The notes under the pieces: generated by a model
What the model was told of the DNA's origin: nothing
What the model saw: only the letters and a program-made list of their open reading frames with translations
Database searches by the model: none
Part shown: piece by piece, positions 1 through 10,649 of the stretch
Numbering within the stretch: position 1 is the first letter of the stretch
Layout: each line of letters opens with the position of its first letter
Position numbers and translations under genes: made by a program
Source: Olsenella sp. KGMB02461
GTDB taxonomy: Bacteria > Actinomycetota > Coriobacteriia > Coriobacteriales > Atopobiaceae
Assembly: GCF_012584445.1 (NCBI RefSeq)
Contig: NZ_JABAHI010000008.1
Coordinates: 868,001-932,000 of the forward strand
DNA: 64,000 nt
Reading direction: 5' to 3'

Positions 1-2
1 CC

Positions 3-2522
3 GTCAACATCACAGGCCTCTCGGGCGAGTTGGAGCTTTGGACGCCGGTGATCTATTCCATGCTGGGCCATGGCCTGTTGGCGACCCTCTATTACCAAGT
101 GCTGTGCTTTTATACCGTGGCCGCCCCCATCATGCTGGCCTTGACGGCGGTGGATCTTATCGCCAACGGCATCACCGGGGCCGCCCTGTTTGTGGAAAGC
201 CTCAAGAAGAGCGTCTTTCGCCGCCATATCTACGTGTTCTACGGCCTCAACGAGAGCACCTGCACGCTGGCCATCGACCTGTTGAGCCAGGTGCAAAACG
301 TGTCCAGCCCCATCAAGTCCATCGCGCACCCGCTGCGAAGGGAGGCCAAGAAGCCCTCGGTGCCGCTGCTCATCTTTTGCAACTCCCAGAGCAACGCCGA
401 GGACAACGGCCTTTTGGCCCAGCAAGTGCGCCAGGAGGCCTATGGGTGCGCCACGGTGCTCTTCACGCCGCTGGCCATCGACGTGATTCCCAACCGCCTT
501 TCCTACCTGGCCCAAACCCGCTGCCCCACCTATTACCTCATCATCTCAGGAGACACCAACGAGAATGTGCGCGCCGCCTTGGAGCTCTGCGACTCCTTTG
601 GGTCTCAGATGGCTCAGTGGGAGATGGACCGCCGTCGATGGGACCTCACTCGCATTGGCGAGAAGCCCGACCTTTGCTCGCGCACCAAGACCTACGCCCG
701 CAATATCCACGTATGGTGCGCCCATTCGAACCCCGACGATGGCCTGGTGTTTGACGCCCTTCCCCAACGCCGCGCCCCGTTGGAGCTCATCGACCGCCTC
801 GCCCGACACGATCGCAGCGAAGCCGTCTCGGCCAAGCAACATCGCCGTGCCGCAGCCGCGCTCGCTCCCTTGATGGAACGCGTGCGCAACCTCATCGAGG
901 TGCGCCTTATCTCTGAGGAGCGGGAGGTTATCTGGGACACCCTGGTGGCGCACCCTCTGACTTCCGTCCTCGACGATGTGGACCTGTCCTCTCAAATAGT
1001 CCCTGTCCAGCATCTCTATGTGGTGGTGCTGGGCCTTGGGGCGTTTGGGTCAGAAGCCGTGCGCGCTGCCTTCTGGCTTGGCCGCCTTCCCGGCGTGGAG
1101 CTGCGCATCATAGGCATCGACAAAGAGGGGAAGGCTGCCGCCAGCCGACTGGCCGCCCTCTGGCCCTCCATGATGGCCGAGACCACCAGGCAGGGCCAGC
1201 CTAGCTGCGTCGTTTCTATGCCTCAGGGTCCTTCTGACCCTCACGACAGCCCTTCTGCCGTCTCCAACGCCTCTCGACCAAGCTCTCAAATCACCGGTAC
1301 AGCAGCCTCAGATGCCGCGCCCTCTGAGGCAGCCCCTGAGCCTTCTGAGCCTTCTGAGCCTTCTGAGCCTTCTGAGCCCGTTGCCCCAGAGCCCTCTGCG
1401 CCCGTTGCCCCCACCGTCTCAGTCATAGAGATGGATGCCGAGGGCGAAGAGCTGCGGCCTTTCCTTCGCGGCCAGGCCCAAAAGGCCTGGTTCCAAGGGT
1501 CCGACGGATTGACTGACTGCGAGGTCTCGCTGCCCCAAAACGGACGCCTCTACTTCATGGTATGCCTGGGGGACGACGAGCGCTCCATCGATGTGGCGCT
1601 ACGCTGCCAGCGCGAGCTGGCAATGCGCGTCTTGGACCGCCAGCTGGACGCAGGCACCCCGCCGCATCTCAACCCGCTGGTGGCGGTGCTGGTGCGCAAC
1701 CAGGAGATGCTGGAATCTGTGGACTGCGCCCTAAGGGCTCACGAGCACTTCTCGGTAGTGCCCTTTGGGTCCACCGCCCAGGCCTTCTCGTTCGCGTCGA
1801 TCATCGCGGCGCCCTGGGAGACGGCGGCCATCCGCCTCCAAGGCATCTACCAAGCCATGGACCACCTCGTCAAAGAAGACCGTACTCCCGTCACCCACAC
1901 CGAGGTCATGGAGGCCTACAACGCCTTCGAAGTCACCAAGCTTTCCAACAGGGCCGCCACTCGCTTCACCCCTTACCGCCTGTGGTGCGTGGGGCTCAAG
2001 AGCGACACGCCCTATGTGAGCGAAGCCCTGGAACAGCAGTACCTTCTCAAGCTCGACGTGCCCCATATCCACGACCAGGTGCGCACACCCCACAGCACCG
2101 CCCGAAAGCTCCTCTGCGGCATCCGCTACAAAGAGACAGGCACCTCGCCTGCGGCCTGCCAAACCCGACGCGCGCAGCTTGCCTCAGCCGAGGCCTCCCT
2201 CATTGCCGAGAAACCCGTGCTTTCTCAGATGGCGGCCTTAGAGCATGCCCGATGGTGCGCGTTCATGGCAGCCAACGGCTGGCAGCCCATTCAGGGCGAC
2301 ATGGAAGAGCTGGTGCGGCTGGCTTCTTTCATGGGCCTCGAGCACACCCCAGAAAAGCCCTTCCCCCACCGCTCCATCCATCTCATGCGCAACTACTACC
2401 TGGAGCATGACCTGGCCGCCTACCGCGACCACGGCGCCGACTGCCGCGACGATCCCCTTGCAGCCGACCGCCTGGTGACCGTGGCGTCCATTCGCGCCAT
2501 GAAGGACCCCCGCACAGAATAG
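3..2522 (+). CDS. Membrane protein with Rossmann-like and RyR-like segments (5' partial)
   Basis: The frame is open to the left edge, so the N-terminus is missing; the TTG at position 30 is probably internal. A hydrophobic stretch at the visible start suggests membrane segments. It is followed by a region that looks like a first nucleotide-binding fold (YVFYGLN) and a second with a clear glycine motif, GLGAFGSEAVRAA, at about 1027-1068. A Pro/Ser/Glu linker holds a 9-bp tandem repeat. Near the C-terminus EHARWCAFMAANGW (about 2240-2283) resembles the ryanodine-receptor (RyR) repeat found in some bacterial TrkA-N-type proteins. Function is unknown; a ligand- or nucleotide-sensing membrane protein is an inference. 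It is followed by two hairpins and a convergent MarR gene. Confidence 0.7.
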   Translation, partial: VNITGLSGELELWTPVIYSMLGHGLLATLYYQVLCFYTVAAPIMLALTAVDLIANGITGAALFVESLKKSVFRRHIYVFYGLNESTCTLAIDLLSQVQNVSSPIKSIAHPLRREAKKPSVPLLIFCNSQSNAEDNGLLAQQVRQEAYGCATVLFTPLAIDVIPNRLSYLAQTRCPTYYLIISGDTNENVRAALELCDSFGSQMAQWEMDRRRWDLTRIGEKPDLCSRTKTYARNIHVWCAHSNPDDGLVFDALPQRRAPLELIDRLARHDRSEAVSAKQHRRAAAALAPLMERVRNLIEVRLISEEREVIWDTLVAHPLTSVLDDVDLSSQIVPVQHLYVVVLGLGAFGSEAVRAAFWLGRLPGVELRIIGIDKEGKAAASRLAALWPSMMAETTRQGQPSCVVSMPQGPSDPHDSPSAVSNASRPSSQITGTAASDAAPSEAAPEPSEPSEPSEPSEPVAPEPSAPVAPTVSVIEMDAEGEELRPFLRGQAQKAWFQGSDGLTDCEVSLPQNGRLYFMVCLGDDERSIDVALRCQRELAMRVLDRQLDAGTPPHLNPLVAVLVRNQEMLESVDCALRAHEHFSVVPFGSTAQAFSFASIIAAPWETAAIRLQGIYQAMDHLVKEDRTPVTHTEVMEAYNAFEVTKLSNRAATRFTPYRLWCVGLKSDTPYVSEALEQQYLLKLDVPHIHDQVRTPHSTARKLLCGIRYKETGTSPAACQTRRAQLASAEASLIAEKPVLSQMAALEHARWCAFMAANGWQPIQGDMEELVRLASFMGLEHTPEKPFPHRSIHLMRNYYLEHDLAAYRDHGADCRDDPLAADRLVTVASIRAMKDPRTE
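1341..1376 (+). repeat. 9-bp tandem repeat, four copies
   Basis: CCTTCTGAG is repeated four times in a row, encoding Pro-Ser-Glu repeats in the linker of the first gene. The unit is a multiple of three, so copy-number change would alter linker length without shifting the frame. Confidence 0.9.
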
Positions 2523-2544
2523 CGTTCCTGCCCGCAGTCAAAGA

Positions 2545-2572
2545 AGGGCATCCCTGCCGGAAGGGATGCCCT
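2545..2572 (+). terminator. Hairpin after the RyR-like gene
   Basis: Perfect 10-bp stem AGGGCATCCC/GGGATGCCCT with an 8-nt loop, 22 nt after the stop codon. The T-tract is poor, so termination strength is uncertain. Confidence 0.6.
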
Positions 2573-2613
2573 GCTCTCGTATCTTGCACCCGCTTCTCAA
2601 GCTCATGTTCGAA

Positions 2614-2647
2614 GGCGTCTGGCAGCTCTTCAAAGCTGCCAGACGCC
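2614..2647. terminator. Hairpin between convergent genes
   Basis: Perfect 14-bp stem (GGCGTCTGGCAGCT and its complement) with a 6-nt loop, between the plus-strand membrane gene and the minus-strand MarR gene. It could stop transcription from both sides, although neither flank has a strong T-run. Confidence 0.6.
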
Positions 2648-2757
2648 TCGCAGGTGGCAATGGATGGTTTTCTCGGCTTCATGGATGCCCTGTGCCTCAG
2701 CAGTACGGCTTGGCCCATAGCGCACGCAGCGCCGGCTTGGCGATAGAGACGAACTGC

Positions 2758-3210
2758 CTAATCGGCCACGTTGCGGATCATAGTGGCCATGGTGCGGGCG
2801 CTCACGGAGAGCTCGGTGTCCTGGACCCCCTCGAAAAGCGAGTTGAACATGCGCTGCTCGAGCTCGGCATAGTGCGGGGCCTCACGGCGCGCTTTGCGAG
2901 TAGCCTCCACACGAAGCGCGCGACCGTCGATGTGCGAGGGGCGCAACGTCACATAGCCGGCACGCTCGAGGCCGGAAACGAGCTTCTTGACATTCTGGCG
3001 CGAGTAACCCATGTACGACGTGATGTCTGCCAGTGAGATCTCTGGCGATCGAGAGGCCAGGACGATTTTGAGCGCCTCCCATTGACGGAAGGTGATGTCA
3101 CTGGACTCTGTCTCGAACAATGCCGGGATACGAGTGGTGAGCAGGCGGGTGCCCTCGACGATGAGACGGGCAGCGCGTTCTTACTCTTCTTGCAGTGCAG
3201 CGTCTTGCAT
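2758..3210 (-). pseudogene. MarR-family regulator with an in-frame stop at codon 10
   Basis: The C-terminal 120 residues form a typical MarR winged helix: FRQWEALKIVLAS, then ITSYMGYSRQNVKKLVSGLERAGYVTLRPS. Reading upstream in the same frame, the family's first helix continues (ERAARLIVEGTRLL) to an ATG at 3210 preceded by an AAGGGGG ribosome site. Codon 10 of that frame is TAA (3181-3183). Either the gene is inactivated, or translation restarts at the TTG at 3120, losing the dimerisation helix. A 6-bp-arm dyad lies upstream. There is no partner gene in operon. The family assignment is firm; the functional state is uncertain. Confidence 0.75.
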
Positions 3211-3275
3211 TGAGACCCCCTTTTTCCCTCTTACTGACTGGTTCTCCAAAAATTAGAGAAATTCCCGCAGCCGTT

Positions 3276-3293
3276 CTAACATACCGTTGTTAG
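3276..3293. promoter_or_regulatory. Dyad upstream of the MarR gene
   Basis: CTAACA-N6-TGTTAG, a perfect 6-bp-arm inverted repeat 66 bp upstream of the ATG at 3210. Position and form fit a MarR autoregulatory operator. This is an inference. Confidence 0.45.
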
Positions 3294-3874
3294 TCGATAT
3301 GTTATCTAGGTGCCAGTATATCTGCAAGGCTTTTTCTGAATTTTTCTTTAATGTATCGATTAGTGGCAATATGTTCTGGCGAACGGCATAACCGCAGCGC
3401 ATTGGGGTCAAATTCAGATTCTAAAATGATATTTTTGGCTTTTTACCTTCGATAACTAGCAACAAGCAGCCCTTGTGAACGAGTTCCCTAATATTCCTAT
3501 AAACAGGAAATTCTGAAAGATTTCTGACAGACTATTTGATCTAACAGTTCTATTGATATCGAATTGTATTAGTTCATTTCTGTTCCTATAGCATCTCGCT
3601 TGAGGTCAGCTCCAGATGATACTATTTCACTATATATCTTTACAATGTTTTGTTTATTTGTTGGTACAAATACCTGATCTATATGGTATTTCATTTAATA
3701 ATTCACACGCAATAATGCAGGAACAAGATTAAGGAACGAAACGACCATAGATTCCCTCTTGCTGGTATATCAATACATTCTATTGAGGGAGTTTTCTCCC
3801 CAAGGCGTTTAGCTCTAAAACTCTCTTCCCAAAGGCTCCTGGCTGAGAGGGGGGTGCCGCAAATCCCCACAGCC
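3294..3874. other. AT-rich stretch without a recognisable gene
   Basis: About 580 bp, clearly richer in A and T than its surroundings. Short open frames exist (for example 3703-3936, minus) but have no recognisable family, no good ribosome site, and overlap the yerC end. It may be decayed or acquired DNA; I see no repeat or RNA structure that I can name. Confidence 0.5.
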
Positions 3875-4186
3875 CTAGTCTTTGCCAGAAGAGTTAAGGG
3901 TGTCAAGCGCCCAGCGATACCCGCCCACATCGCCATTGAGAAACTTCGAGACCCGACTCACGGTAGTAGAAGATGCCCCTGTAACCCTTTGGACCTGAGC
4001 GTAGGATTGCCCCTCATCCAACATCTGGGCAACCTGAAGGCGTTGAGCCATGTCCGATATCTCGCGGCTGGTGCATAAATCCACCAACAACGCCTGCACC
4101 TGCTCTTGAGTACGAGCTGCCATCACCGCTTCTACCAGTACTTGGACGTCAGGCTGAGACAGCTGAGCTTCGCGCTGGGGATCCAT
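3875..4186 (-). CDS. yerC: YerC/YecD-type TrpR-like regulator
   Basis: A 103-residue protein matching the small TrpR-related YerC/YecD family. SREISDMAQRLQVAQMLDEG corresponds to the first helices, and YAQVQRVTGASSTTVSRVSK is the helix-turn-helix, followed by the family's terminal GDVGGYRWAL. Length is normal. In other bacteria members of this family are DNA-binding regulators of unsettled role. It stands alone and is divergent from the small membrane gene at 4283, with about 100 bp between them for two promoters. The ligand and targets cannot be told from sequence. Confidence 0.85.
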   Translation of the reverse strand: MDPQREAQLSQPDVQVLVEAVMAARTQEQVQALLVDLCTSREISDMAQRLQVAQMLDEGQSYAQVQRVTGASSTTVSRVSKFLNGDVGGYRWALDTLNSSGKD

Positions 4187-4282
4187 CTGCTGCTCCTAGG
4201 GTATAAGACCTGGGTTACAATTCGTTTTTCTATGGTAGCGCGACGGGATTGTCCTACTGGTGCAAACCGAAAGGAAATCATT

Positions 4283-4642
4283 GTGAGCTTCATCTTGAAA
4301 TGGCTGATAACCGCTATCGCCACTATCGCCGCCATCAATCTGGTCCCAGGAATCGTCGCAGTAGGAGGCCCTTGGATTGGGCCTATCGCCTGCTCGCTTA
4401 TGCTGGCACTGATCGATGTGTCCATCAAGCCCATACTGCAGGTGTTGAGCATTCCTATCACCGTGATCACTTTGGGCATCTTCTACCTCATCGTCAATGC
4501 CTTGCTGCTAGAACTTGCCAGCTGGCTTTCTACCTCGGTTCTTGGCGTAGGCATCTATATCGAGAGCTTTGGCGCAGCCTTCCTGGGTGCCATCATCATC
4601 TCCATCGTCTCGGCCATTCTCTCTTCTGTGATGGGAGCCTAG
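4283..4642 (+). CDS. Small membrane protein, phage-holin-4/YvlD type (PF04020)
   Basis: I chose the GTG at 4283, preceded by an AAGGAA ribosome site at 8-nt spacing. The frame stays open upstream to about 4106 but that part is not protein-like. The 119-residue product has four hydrophobic segments and the family signature: LVPGIVAVGG near the start, ALIDVSIKPILQVLSIPITVITLGIFYLIVNALLL in the centre. The family is widespread and of unknown function despite the holin label. It is followed by hairpins at 4649 and 4724. Confidence 0.8.
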   Translation: MSFILKWLITAIATIAAINLVPGIVAVGGPWIGPIACSLMLALIDVSIKPILQVLSIPITVITLGIFYLIVNALLLELASWLSTSVLGVGIYIESFGAAFLGAIIISIVSAILSSVMGA

Positions 4643-4648
4643 GAAAGG

Positions 4649-4668
4649 TTGCGAAAGCTTTTTCGCAA
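4649..4668 (+). terminator. Short hairpin after the PF04020 gene
   Basis: TTGCGAAA/TTTCGCAA perfect 8-bp stem with a 4-nt loop, 7 nt after the stop codon. Confidence 0.5.
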
Positions 4669-4723
4669 GGCTGACATATGCCCTCCCTCGCTGAGTTTGA
4701 GATTATGGAGCCGTCGCGACAAG

Positions 4724-4758
4724 AAAAAGCCGGCTTGGATGCCCAGGCCGGCTTTTTT
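4724..4758. terminator. Bidirectional terminator between the PF04020 gene and gatB
   Basis: GCCGGC stem flanked by an A-run on the left and a T-run on the right (AAAAAGCCGGC and GCCGGCTTTTTT, 12-nt loop). It can end both the plus-strand membrane gene and the minus-strand gatCAB operon. Confidence 0.85.
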
Positions 4759-4795
4759 GATAACACGAACGCTTAAACAAAGTCCCTTAGCGGTC

Positions 4796-6919
4796 CTACT
4801 CCTTAGAAGTATCAGGCTCGGAAGCAGCTGTCTTCTTTGTCCTCGAGGCCTTTGCAACAGGCTTCTTTGCACCTGTCGATTTGGCCTCAGAAACCTTAGC
4901 GGCACTCTTTGCCTTGGATTTTGGCTTCGCAGAAGTAGATGCGGCTTTTGTCGTGGCAGCAGGTTTGTTTGGAGAAGCGGCCTTGGCTGCAGCCGTCTTT
5001 TTGGCTGCCGCAGATCGGGCAGCGGCCTGTTTCGCAGTAGATGACTTTGCCGTCTTCGAGCTGGGCTCCTCAGCTTTAGGTTTAGCTGCAGGCTTGGCTG
5101 CCTTTTGGCGAGAAGCTGCGGGTTTGGCCGGTTTTGCAGCCGCTGTTTTAGCAGCTTGACCGGGTTTGGCGGTTGCGGGTTGAGTGGCCGCCAGGTCATC
5201 CTCAGACTTGGCAGGCTTTGCAGAAGCCGCCTTCTTGGCCGCAGGCTTGGTGCTGGCAGGCTTCTTCGCAGCGGCTGGCTTTCTGGCAGCTTTGGCAGGA
5301 GTCGCAGGCTTTGGCTCGGCTGCGCCTGCGGGCGCAGCTTGGGCAGGCGCCTTCTCAGAGGCTGCAGCCATGGAAGCCACCAGCAACTCGTTGAAGCGCT
5401 TGGGGTTGCCGTTGCCCTTGGCGCGCTTCATGCACTGGCCCACCAAAAAGCCCACCACACGGCTGTTGCCGTCGCGGAATTGCTGGACCTGGTCGGGGCA
5501 GGCGGCGATCACCTCGTCCACGATGGGCTGGAGGGCGGAGTCGTCGGTCACCTGGCGCATGCCGCGCTCGTCCACGATAGCCACGGCATCTTTGCCGCTG
5601 GCAGCCATGAGCTCCACTACCTCGCGCCCCTGTTTGGCCGAGATGGCGCCTTCAGACAGAAGGCCTGCCAGCGAGACTACCTGGGCAGGAGTGAGGGCAG
5701 TGTCGGCAAAGGTGGAGCCTGCGCTCTTGAGATAGCCGGCTACGTCGTTTACCAGGAGATTGGCAACCTGGACTGCGAGAGCCGGCTTTGAGGCTGCGGG
5801 TTTCTCGGCAACGGAGGCCTCAAAGAAGCTGGCGGCCTCGGGAGAGCCGGCGAGCTGGGCGGCATCGGCTGGCTTGAGCCCATACTGGGAGACATAGCGG
5901 GCGGCCTTGGCCTCGGGGAGCTCGGGGAGCTCGGCGCGGCACTCGTCGATGAACTCGTCGGAGAGATCGAAAGGCGCCAGGTCGGGATCGGGGAAGAGGC
6001 GGTAGTCGTCGGCGGTCTCCTTGACGCGCATGACCACCGTGCGGCGGCGGGAAGGCTCCCAGTGGCGGGTCTCCTGGAAGACCTCGCCGCCCATCTCTAA
6101 CACCTCGGCCTGGCGGCGGATCTCGTACTCCAGGCCGTCGTGGAGGCTCTTGAAGGAGTTGAGGTTCTTGAGCTCGGTCTTGGTGCCCAGGGCAGTGTCG
6201 CCCCGGCGGCGCAGGCTCACGTTGCCGTCGCAGCGCATGGAGCCGTTTTCCATGGAGCAGTCGGAGATGCCCAGGGCCAGGAAGGTGCGGCGGAGCTTCT
6301 CCATGAAGAGGCGGGCTTCCTCGGGGGTGCGCAGGTCGGGCTCGGTGACCAGCTCGATGAGCGGGGTGCCGCAGCGGTTGTAGTCGATGAGGGACTCAGT
6401 GGCGCTGGCGATGCGGCCTTCCTCGCCGCCCACATGGATCATCTTGGCAGCGTCCTCCTCCATATGGATGCGCAGGATGCGCACATGGGTGGAGTAGGAG
6501 CTCTTATCGGCAGACCAGGTGACGTTCTTGGAGTTGGCCGGACGCTCCTTGGCGCCCTCCCCTTCCACGGTAAGATCCAGGTGGCCGTGCATGCAAAAAG
6601 CCACAGGGCCCTGGGTGGTTTGGAAGTTTTTGGCCATGTCCGGATAGAAGTAGTGCTTGCGGTAGAACATGGAGCGCTTTTGGATCTCGCAGTTGGTGGC
6701 GAGGCCCGCCTTGACGATGGAGCGGATGGCCTGGCGGTTGGGCACAGGCAGGGCGCCGGGCATGCCCAGGCACACGGGGCACACATTGGTGTTGGGCTCG
6801 TCGTCGTGGCTCAAGCGGCAGGAGCAGAACATTTTGGTTTCAAGGGTGGTGAGCTCGGTGTGGATCTCCAGGCCAATGACGGCCTCCCAGCTCTCTAACA
6901 CTTCTTGCAGCGACTTCAT
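4796..6919 (-). CDS. gatB: Asp-tRNA(Asn)/Glu-tRNA(Gln) amidotransferase subunit B with a long basic tail
   Basis: GatB phosphorylates mischarged Glu-tRNA(Gln) or Asp-tRNA(Asn) and uses ammonia from GatA to make the amide. Residues 1-520 are standard: IGLEIHTEL near the start, zinc cysteines at C32, C34, C47 and C50 (CPVCLGMPGALP), and the helical/YqeY-like tail domain ending at FNELLVASM. Residues 521-707 are an extra tail of about 187 residues made almost only of Lys, Ala, Pro, Ser and Thr (AKKPASTKPAAKKAASAKPA), like histone H1 or actinobacterial HupB tails. The usual family length is about 480-500. The start ATG overlaps the gatA stop (ATGA). Last gene of gatCAB. Confidence 0.96.
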   Translation of the reverse strand: MKSLQEVLESWEAVIGLEIHTELTTLETKMFCSCRLSHDDEPNTNVCPVCLGMPGALPVPNRQAIRSIVKAGLATNCEIQKRSMFYRKHYFYPDMAKNFQTTQGPVAFCMHGHLDLTVEGEGAKERPANSKNVTWSADKSSYSTHVRILRIHMEEDAAKMIHVGGEEGRIASATESLIDYNRCGTPLIELVTEPDLRTPEEARLFMEKLRRTFLALGISDCSMENGSMRCDGNVSLRRRGDTALGTKTELKNLNSFKSLHDGLEYEIRRQAEVLEMGGEVFQETRHWEPSRRRTVVMRVKETADDYRLFPDPDLAPFDLSDEFIDECRAELPELPEAKAARYVSQYGLKPADAAQLAGSPEAASFFEASVAEKPAASKPALAVQVANLLVNDVAGYLKSAGSTFADTALTPAQVVSLAGLLSEGAISAKQGREVVELMAASGKDAVAIVDERGMRQVTDDSALQPIVDEVIAACPDQVQQFRDGNSRVVGFLVGQCMKRAKGNGNPKRFNELLVASMAAASEKAPAQAAPAGAAEPKPATPAKAARKPAAAKKPASTKPAAKKAASAKPAKSEDDLAATQPATAKPGQAAKTAAAKPAKPAASRQKAAKPAAKPKAEEPSSKTAKSSTAKQAAARSAAAKKTAAAKAASPNKPAATTKAASTSAKPKSKAKSAAKVSEAKSTGAKKPVAKASRTKKTAASEPDTSKE

Positions 6920-8409
6920 GCCAGGTAGCCTCCCTTTCCGGCGAAGCGAGGTGCCACCGGCAGCGCGCCTGCGGCTTTCTCGAGGGCGTGGGCAAAGGTG
7001 ATGAGGGTGCGGTCGTGGAATGCCGGCGTCTGCAGCTGGGCCGAGACCGGCATGCCAGAGTCATGCCCCAGCCCCACCGGCACCGAGATGGAGCCGTTGC
7101 CGGCGATGTTGGAGGAGATGGTGAACATGTCGGAGAGGTACATCTGCGTGGGATCGCTCATCTCGCCAAAGTGGAAGGCGGTGCGGGGAGCCGCGGGCAT
7201 AAGCAGCGCGTCCACCTGGTCGAATGCCTTCTTGTAATCCTGGGTGATGAGGGTGCGGGCCTCCAGGGCATGGACGTAGTACTCGTCGTAGATGCCGCTG
7301 GAGAGCAGGTAGGCGCCCAAAAGCTGGCGACGCTTGGCCTCGGCCCCAAAGCCGTGGGCGCGGGAAAGCGAAGACTGGGACGCCAAGGTGGTGCAGTTGG
7401 GTTCTTGATAGCCGTAGCGCACGCCGTCGAAGCGTGCCAGGTTGGAGAAGGCCTCGCAGGGGCCGATGACGTAGTAGGCCGAGATAGCCGCGTCGATATG
7501 GGGCAGCTCCACCTCTTTGAGCGTGGCGCCCGCCGCCTCGAAGGCGTCCATGGCAGCCTGCATGGCCTCGCGCACCTCGTGGGTGATGCCGGCGGCCTCG
7601 ATAAGCGCGGGCACATAGCCTACGCAGCGGCCCTCGACAGGATCGTCCAGGTGCTCCAAGAAGTCCATGTCCACGTCTTGGCTGGTGGAGTCCATGGGGT
7701 CGCGGCCGCCGGCAGTGAGGGCGTTCATGGCCAGCGCCACGTCTGCCACCGATCGGCCGAAGGGCCCCACCTGGTCCAACGACGAGCCAAAGGCCACCAC
7801 GCCGTAGCGGCTCACCGCGCCGTAGGTGGGCTTCATGCCCACGACGCCGCAGAACGACGCCGGCTGGCGGATGGAGCCGCCGGTGTCAGAGCCCAGCGCC
7901 AGCGTCGCTTCGCCGGCAGCCACCGCAGCAGCCGATCCGCCCGAAGAGCCGCCCGGCACCCGCGACAGGTCCCAGGGGTTGTGGGTCTGCTGGAAACAGC
8001 TGGACTCGGTGGAGGAGCCAAAGGCGAACTCGTCCATGTTCGTCTTGCCCAGAGGGATGGCTCCTGCGGCCAGCATGCGGCTCACGCAGGTGGCGGTATA
8101 GGGCGAGTCATAGGATTCCAGCATGCGGCTGGCGCAGGTGGTGTGCGAGCCTTCCATGTTCATGTTGTCCTTGAAGGCCACGGGCACGCCGGCCAGAGGG
8201 CCCAGCGGCTCCCCCTTGGCCCGAGCGGCATCCACCGCCTCTGCCCGCTCCAGCGCCAAGTCGTAGGTGATCTCCAAGAAGGCGTCCACCTCGCGGTCGC
8301 GCTGCACGCAGGCGTCCAGGGCGGCCTGGGCCACTTCTTTAGCCGAGAAGGACCCCTCCGCCACGCCGCGAGCGATCTCTTGGGCCGAGAGCGTATCCAG
8401 ATTTGCCAT
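6916..8409 (-). CDS. gatA: Asp-tRNA(Asn)/Glu-tRNA(Gln) amidotransferase subunit A
   Basis: The glutaminase/amidase subunit, which frees ammonia from glutamine for GatB. The Ser-cisSer-Lys triad is visible: K80 in VAFKDNMN, S155 in VPGGSSGGSAAA, S179 in GSDTGGSIRQP. The 497-residue length is normal. It overlaps gatC by one base (TAATG) and gatB by four, so the three subunits are translationally coupled. An organism with GatCAB commonly lacks GlnRS, AsnRS, or both. Confidence 0.97.
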   Translation of the reverse strand: MANLDTLSAQEIARGVAEGSFSAKEVAQAALDACVQRDREVDAFLEITYDLALERAEAVDAARAKGEPLGPLAGVPVAFKDNMNMEGSHTTCASRMLESYDSPYTATCVSRMLAAGAIPLGKTNMDEFAFGSSTESSCFQQTHNPWDLSRVPGGSSGGSAAAVAAGEATLALGSDTGGSIRQPASFCGVVGMKPTYGAVSRYGVVAFGSSLDQVGPFGRSVADVALAMNALTAGGRDPMDSTSQDVDMDFLEHLDDPVEGRCVGYVPALIEAAGITHEVREAMQAAMDAFEAAGATLKEVELPHIDAAISAYYVIGPCEAFSNLARFDGVRYGYQEPNCTTLASQSSLSRAHGFGAEAKRRQLLGAYLLSSGIYDEYYVHALEARTLITQDYKKAFDQVDALLMPAAPRTAFHFGEMSDPTQMYLSDMFTISSNIAGNGSISVPVGLGHDSGMPVSAQLQTPAFHDRTLITFAHALEKAAGALPVAPRFAGKGGYLA

Positions 8410-8723
8410 TAACGATCACCTGCATCCTCGTCGCCGGCCGACAAGATCTGCGGGACGCGGAAGTAGCGCCCCTGCGTGGCCGCCGCATTATAAAGGGCGT
8501 CTTCCAGCTCCAGGCTGGCAGCCACCTCGTCAGGCCGCATTACGTTCACAAGGCCGCCGATGGGGTGCGACGTAGGCTCGGCCTTCTCGGCAAGCCCTTT
8601 GATTGGCTCGAGCATTGCCACCGCGTCGTTCATGTAGCTGGTCATAGCCGCGAGTTCCTCGCTTGAAAGCGCGATCCGGGCGTAGTCGGCGATGCCGCGA
8701 ACATCTTCTTGGCTTAATGCCAT
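8409..8723 (-). CDS. gatC: Asp-tRNA(Asn)/Glu-tRNA(Gln) amidotransferase subunit C
   Basis: A 104-residue protein with the GatC pattern: LSQEDVRGIADYARIALSSEE, a central helix, then PTSHPIGGLVNVMRPDE and a C-terminal FRVPQIL. GatC wraps around GatA and stabilises its contact with GatB. I chose the ATG at 8723 because of the GGAAAGGACGGAGC ribosome site just upstream; the frame stays open to 8801. First gene of the operon; its promoter must lie in 8724-9153, which is shared with the divergent enolase gene. Confidence 0.95.
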   Translation of the reverse strand: MALSQEDVRGIADYARIALSSEELAAMTSYMNDAVAMLEPIKGLAEKAEPTSHPIGGLVNVMRPDEVAASLELEDALYNAAATQGRYFRVPQILSAGDEDAGDR

Positions 8724-10443
<1,720 letters not shown>

Positions 10444-10497
10444 GCCTCTGCTGATAAGACTTTCCTAAAGCGGGGTCTGCATCATCGAAGGCTGTTC

Positions 10498-10537
10498 AAG
10501 GGGGTCTGTGCATCACAAGATGCACAGACCCCCTTTT
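10498..10537 (+). terminator. Strong terminator of eno
   Basis: Perfect 16-bp stem starting AAGGGGGTCTGTGCAT, 6-nt loop CACAAG, ending in TTTT. It lies 55 nt after the eno stop. Confidence 0.92.
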
Positions 10538-10649
10538 CAGAAGCCTTCTTAGATGCACACCCCGCTACTGCACGGCTCATCAGTGGCTTGTCTCACTAGC
10601 TGTAGCGGCGCTGTCGATACTCTTTCTTGCTCTCGTGGGCTGATGCATG

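Noticed and set aside
3703-3936. 77-codon minus-strand frame next to yerC
   Set aside because: It overlaps the yerC end in another frame and has no recognisable features.
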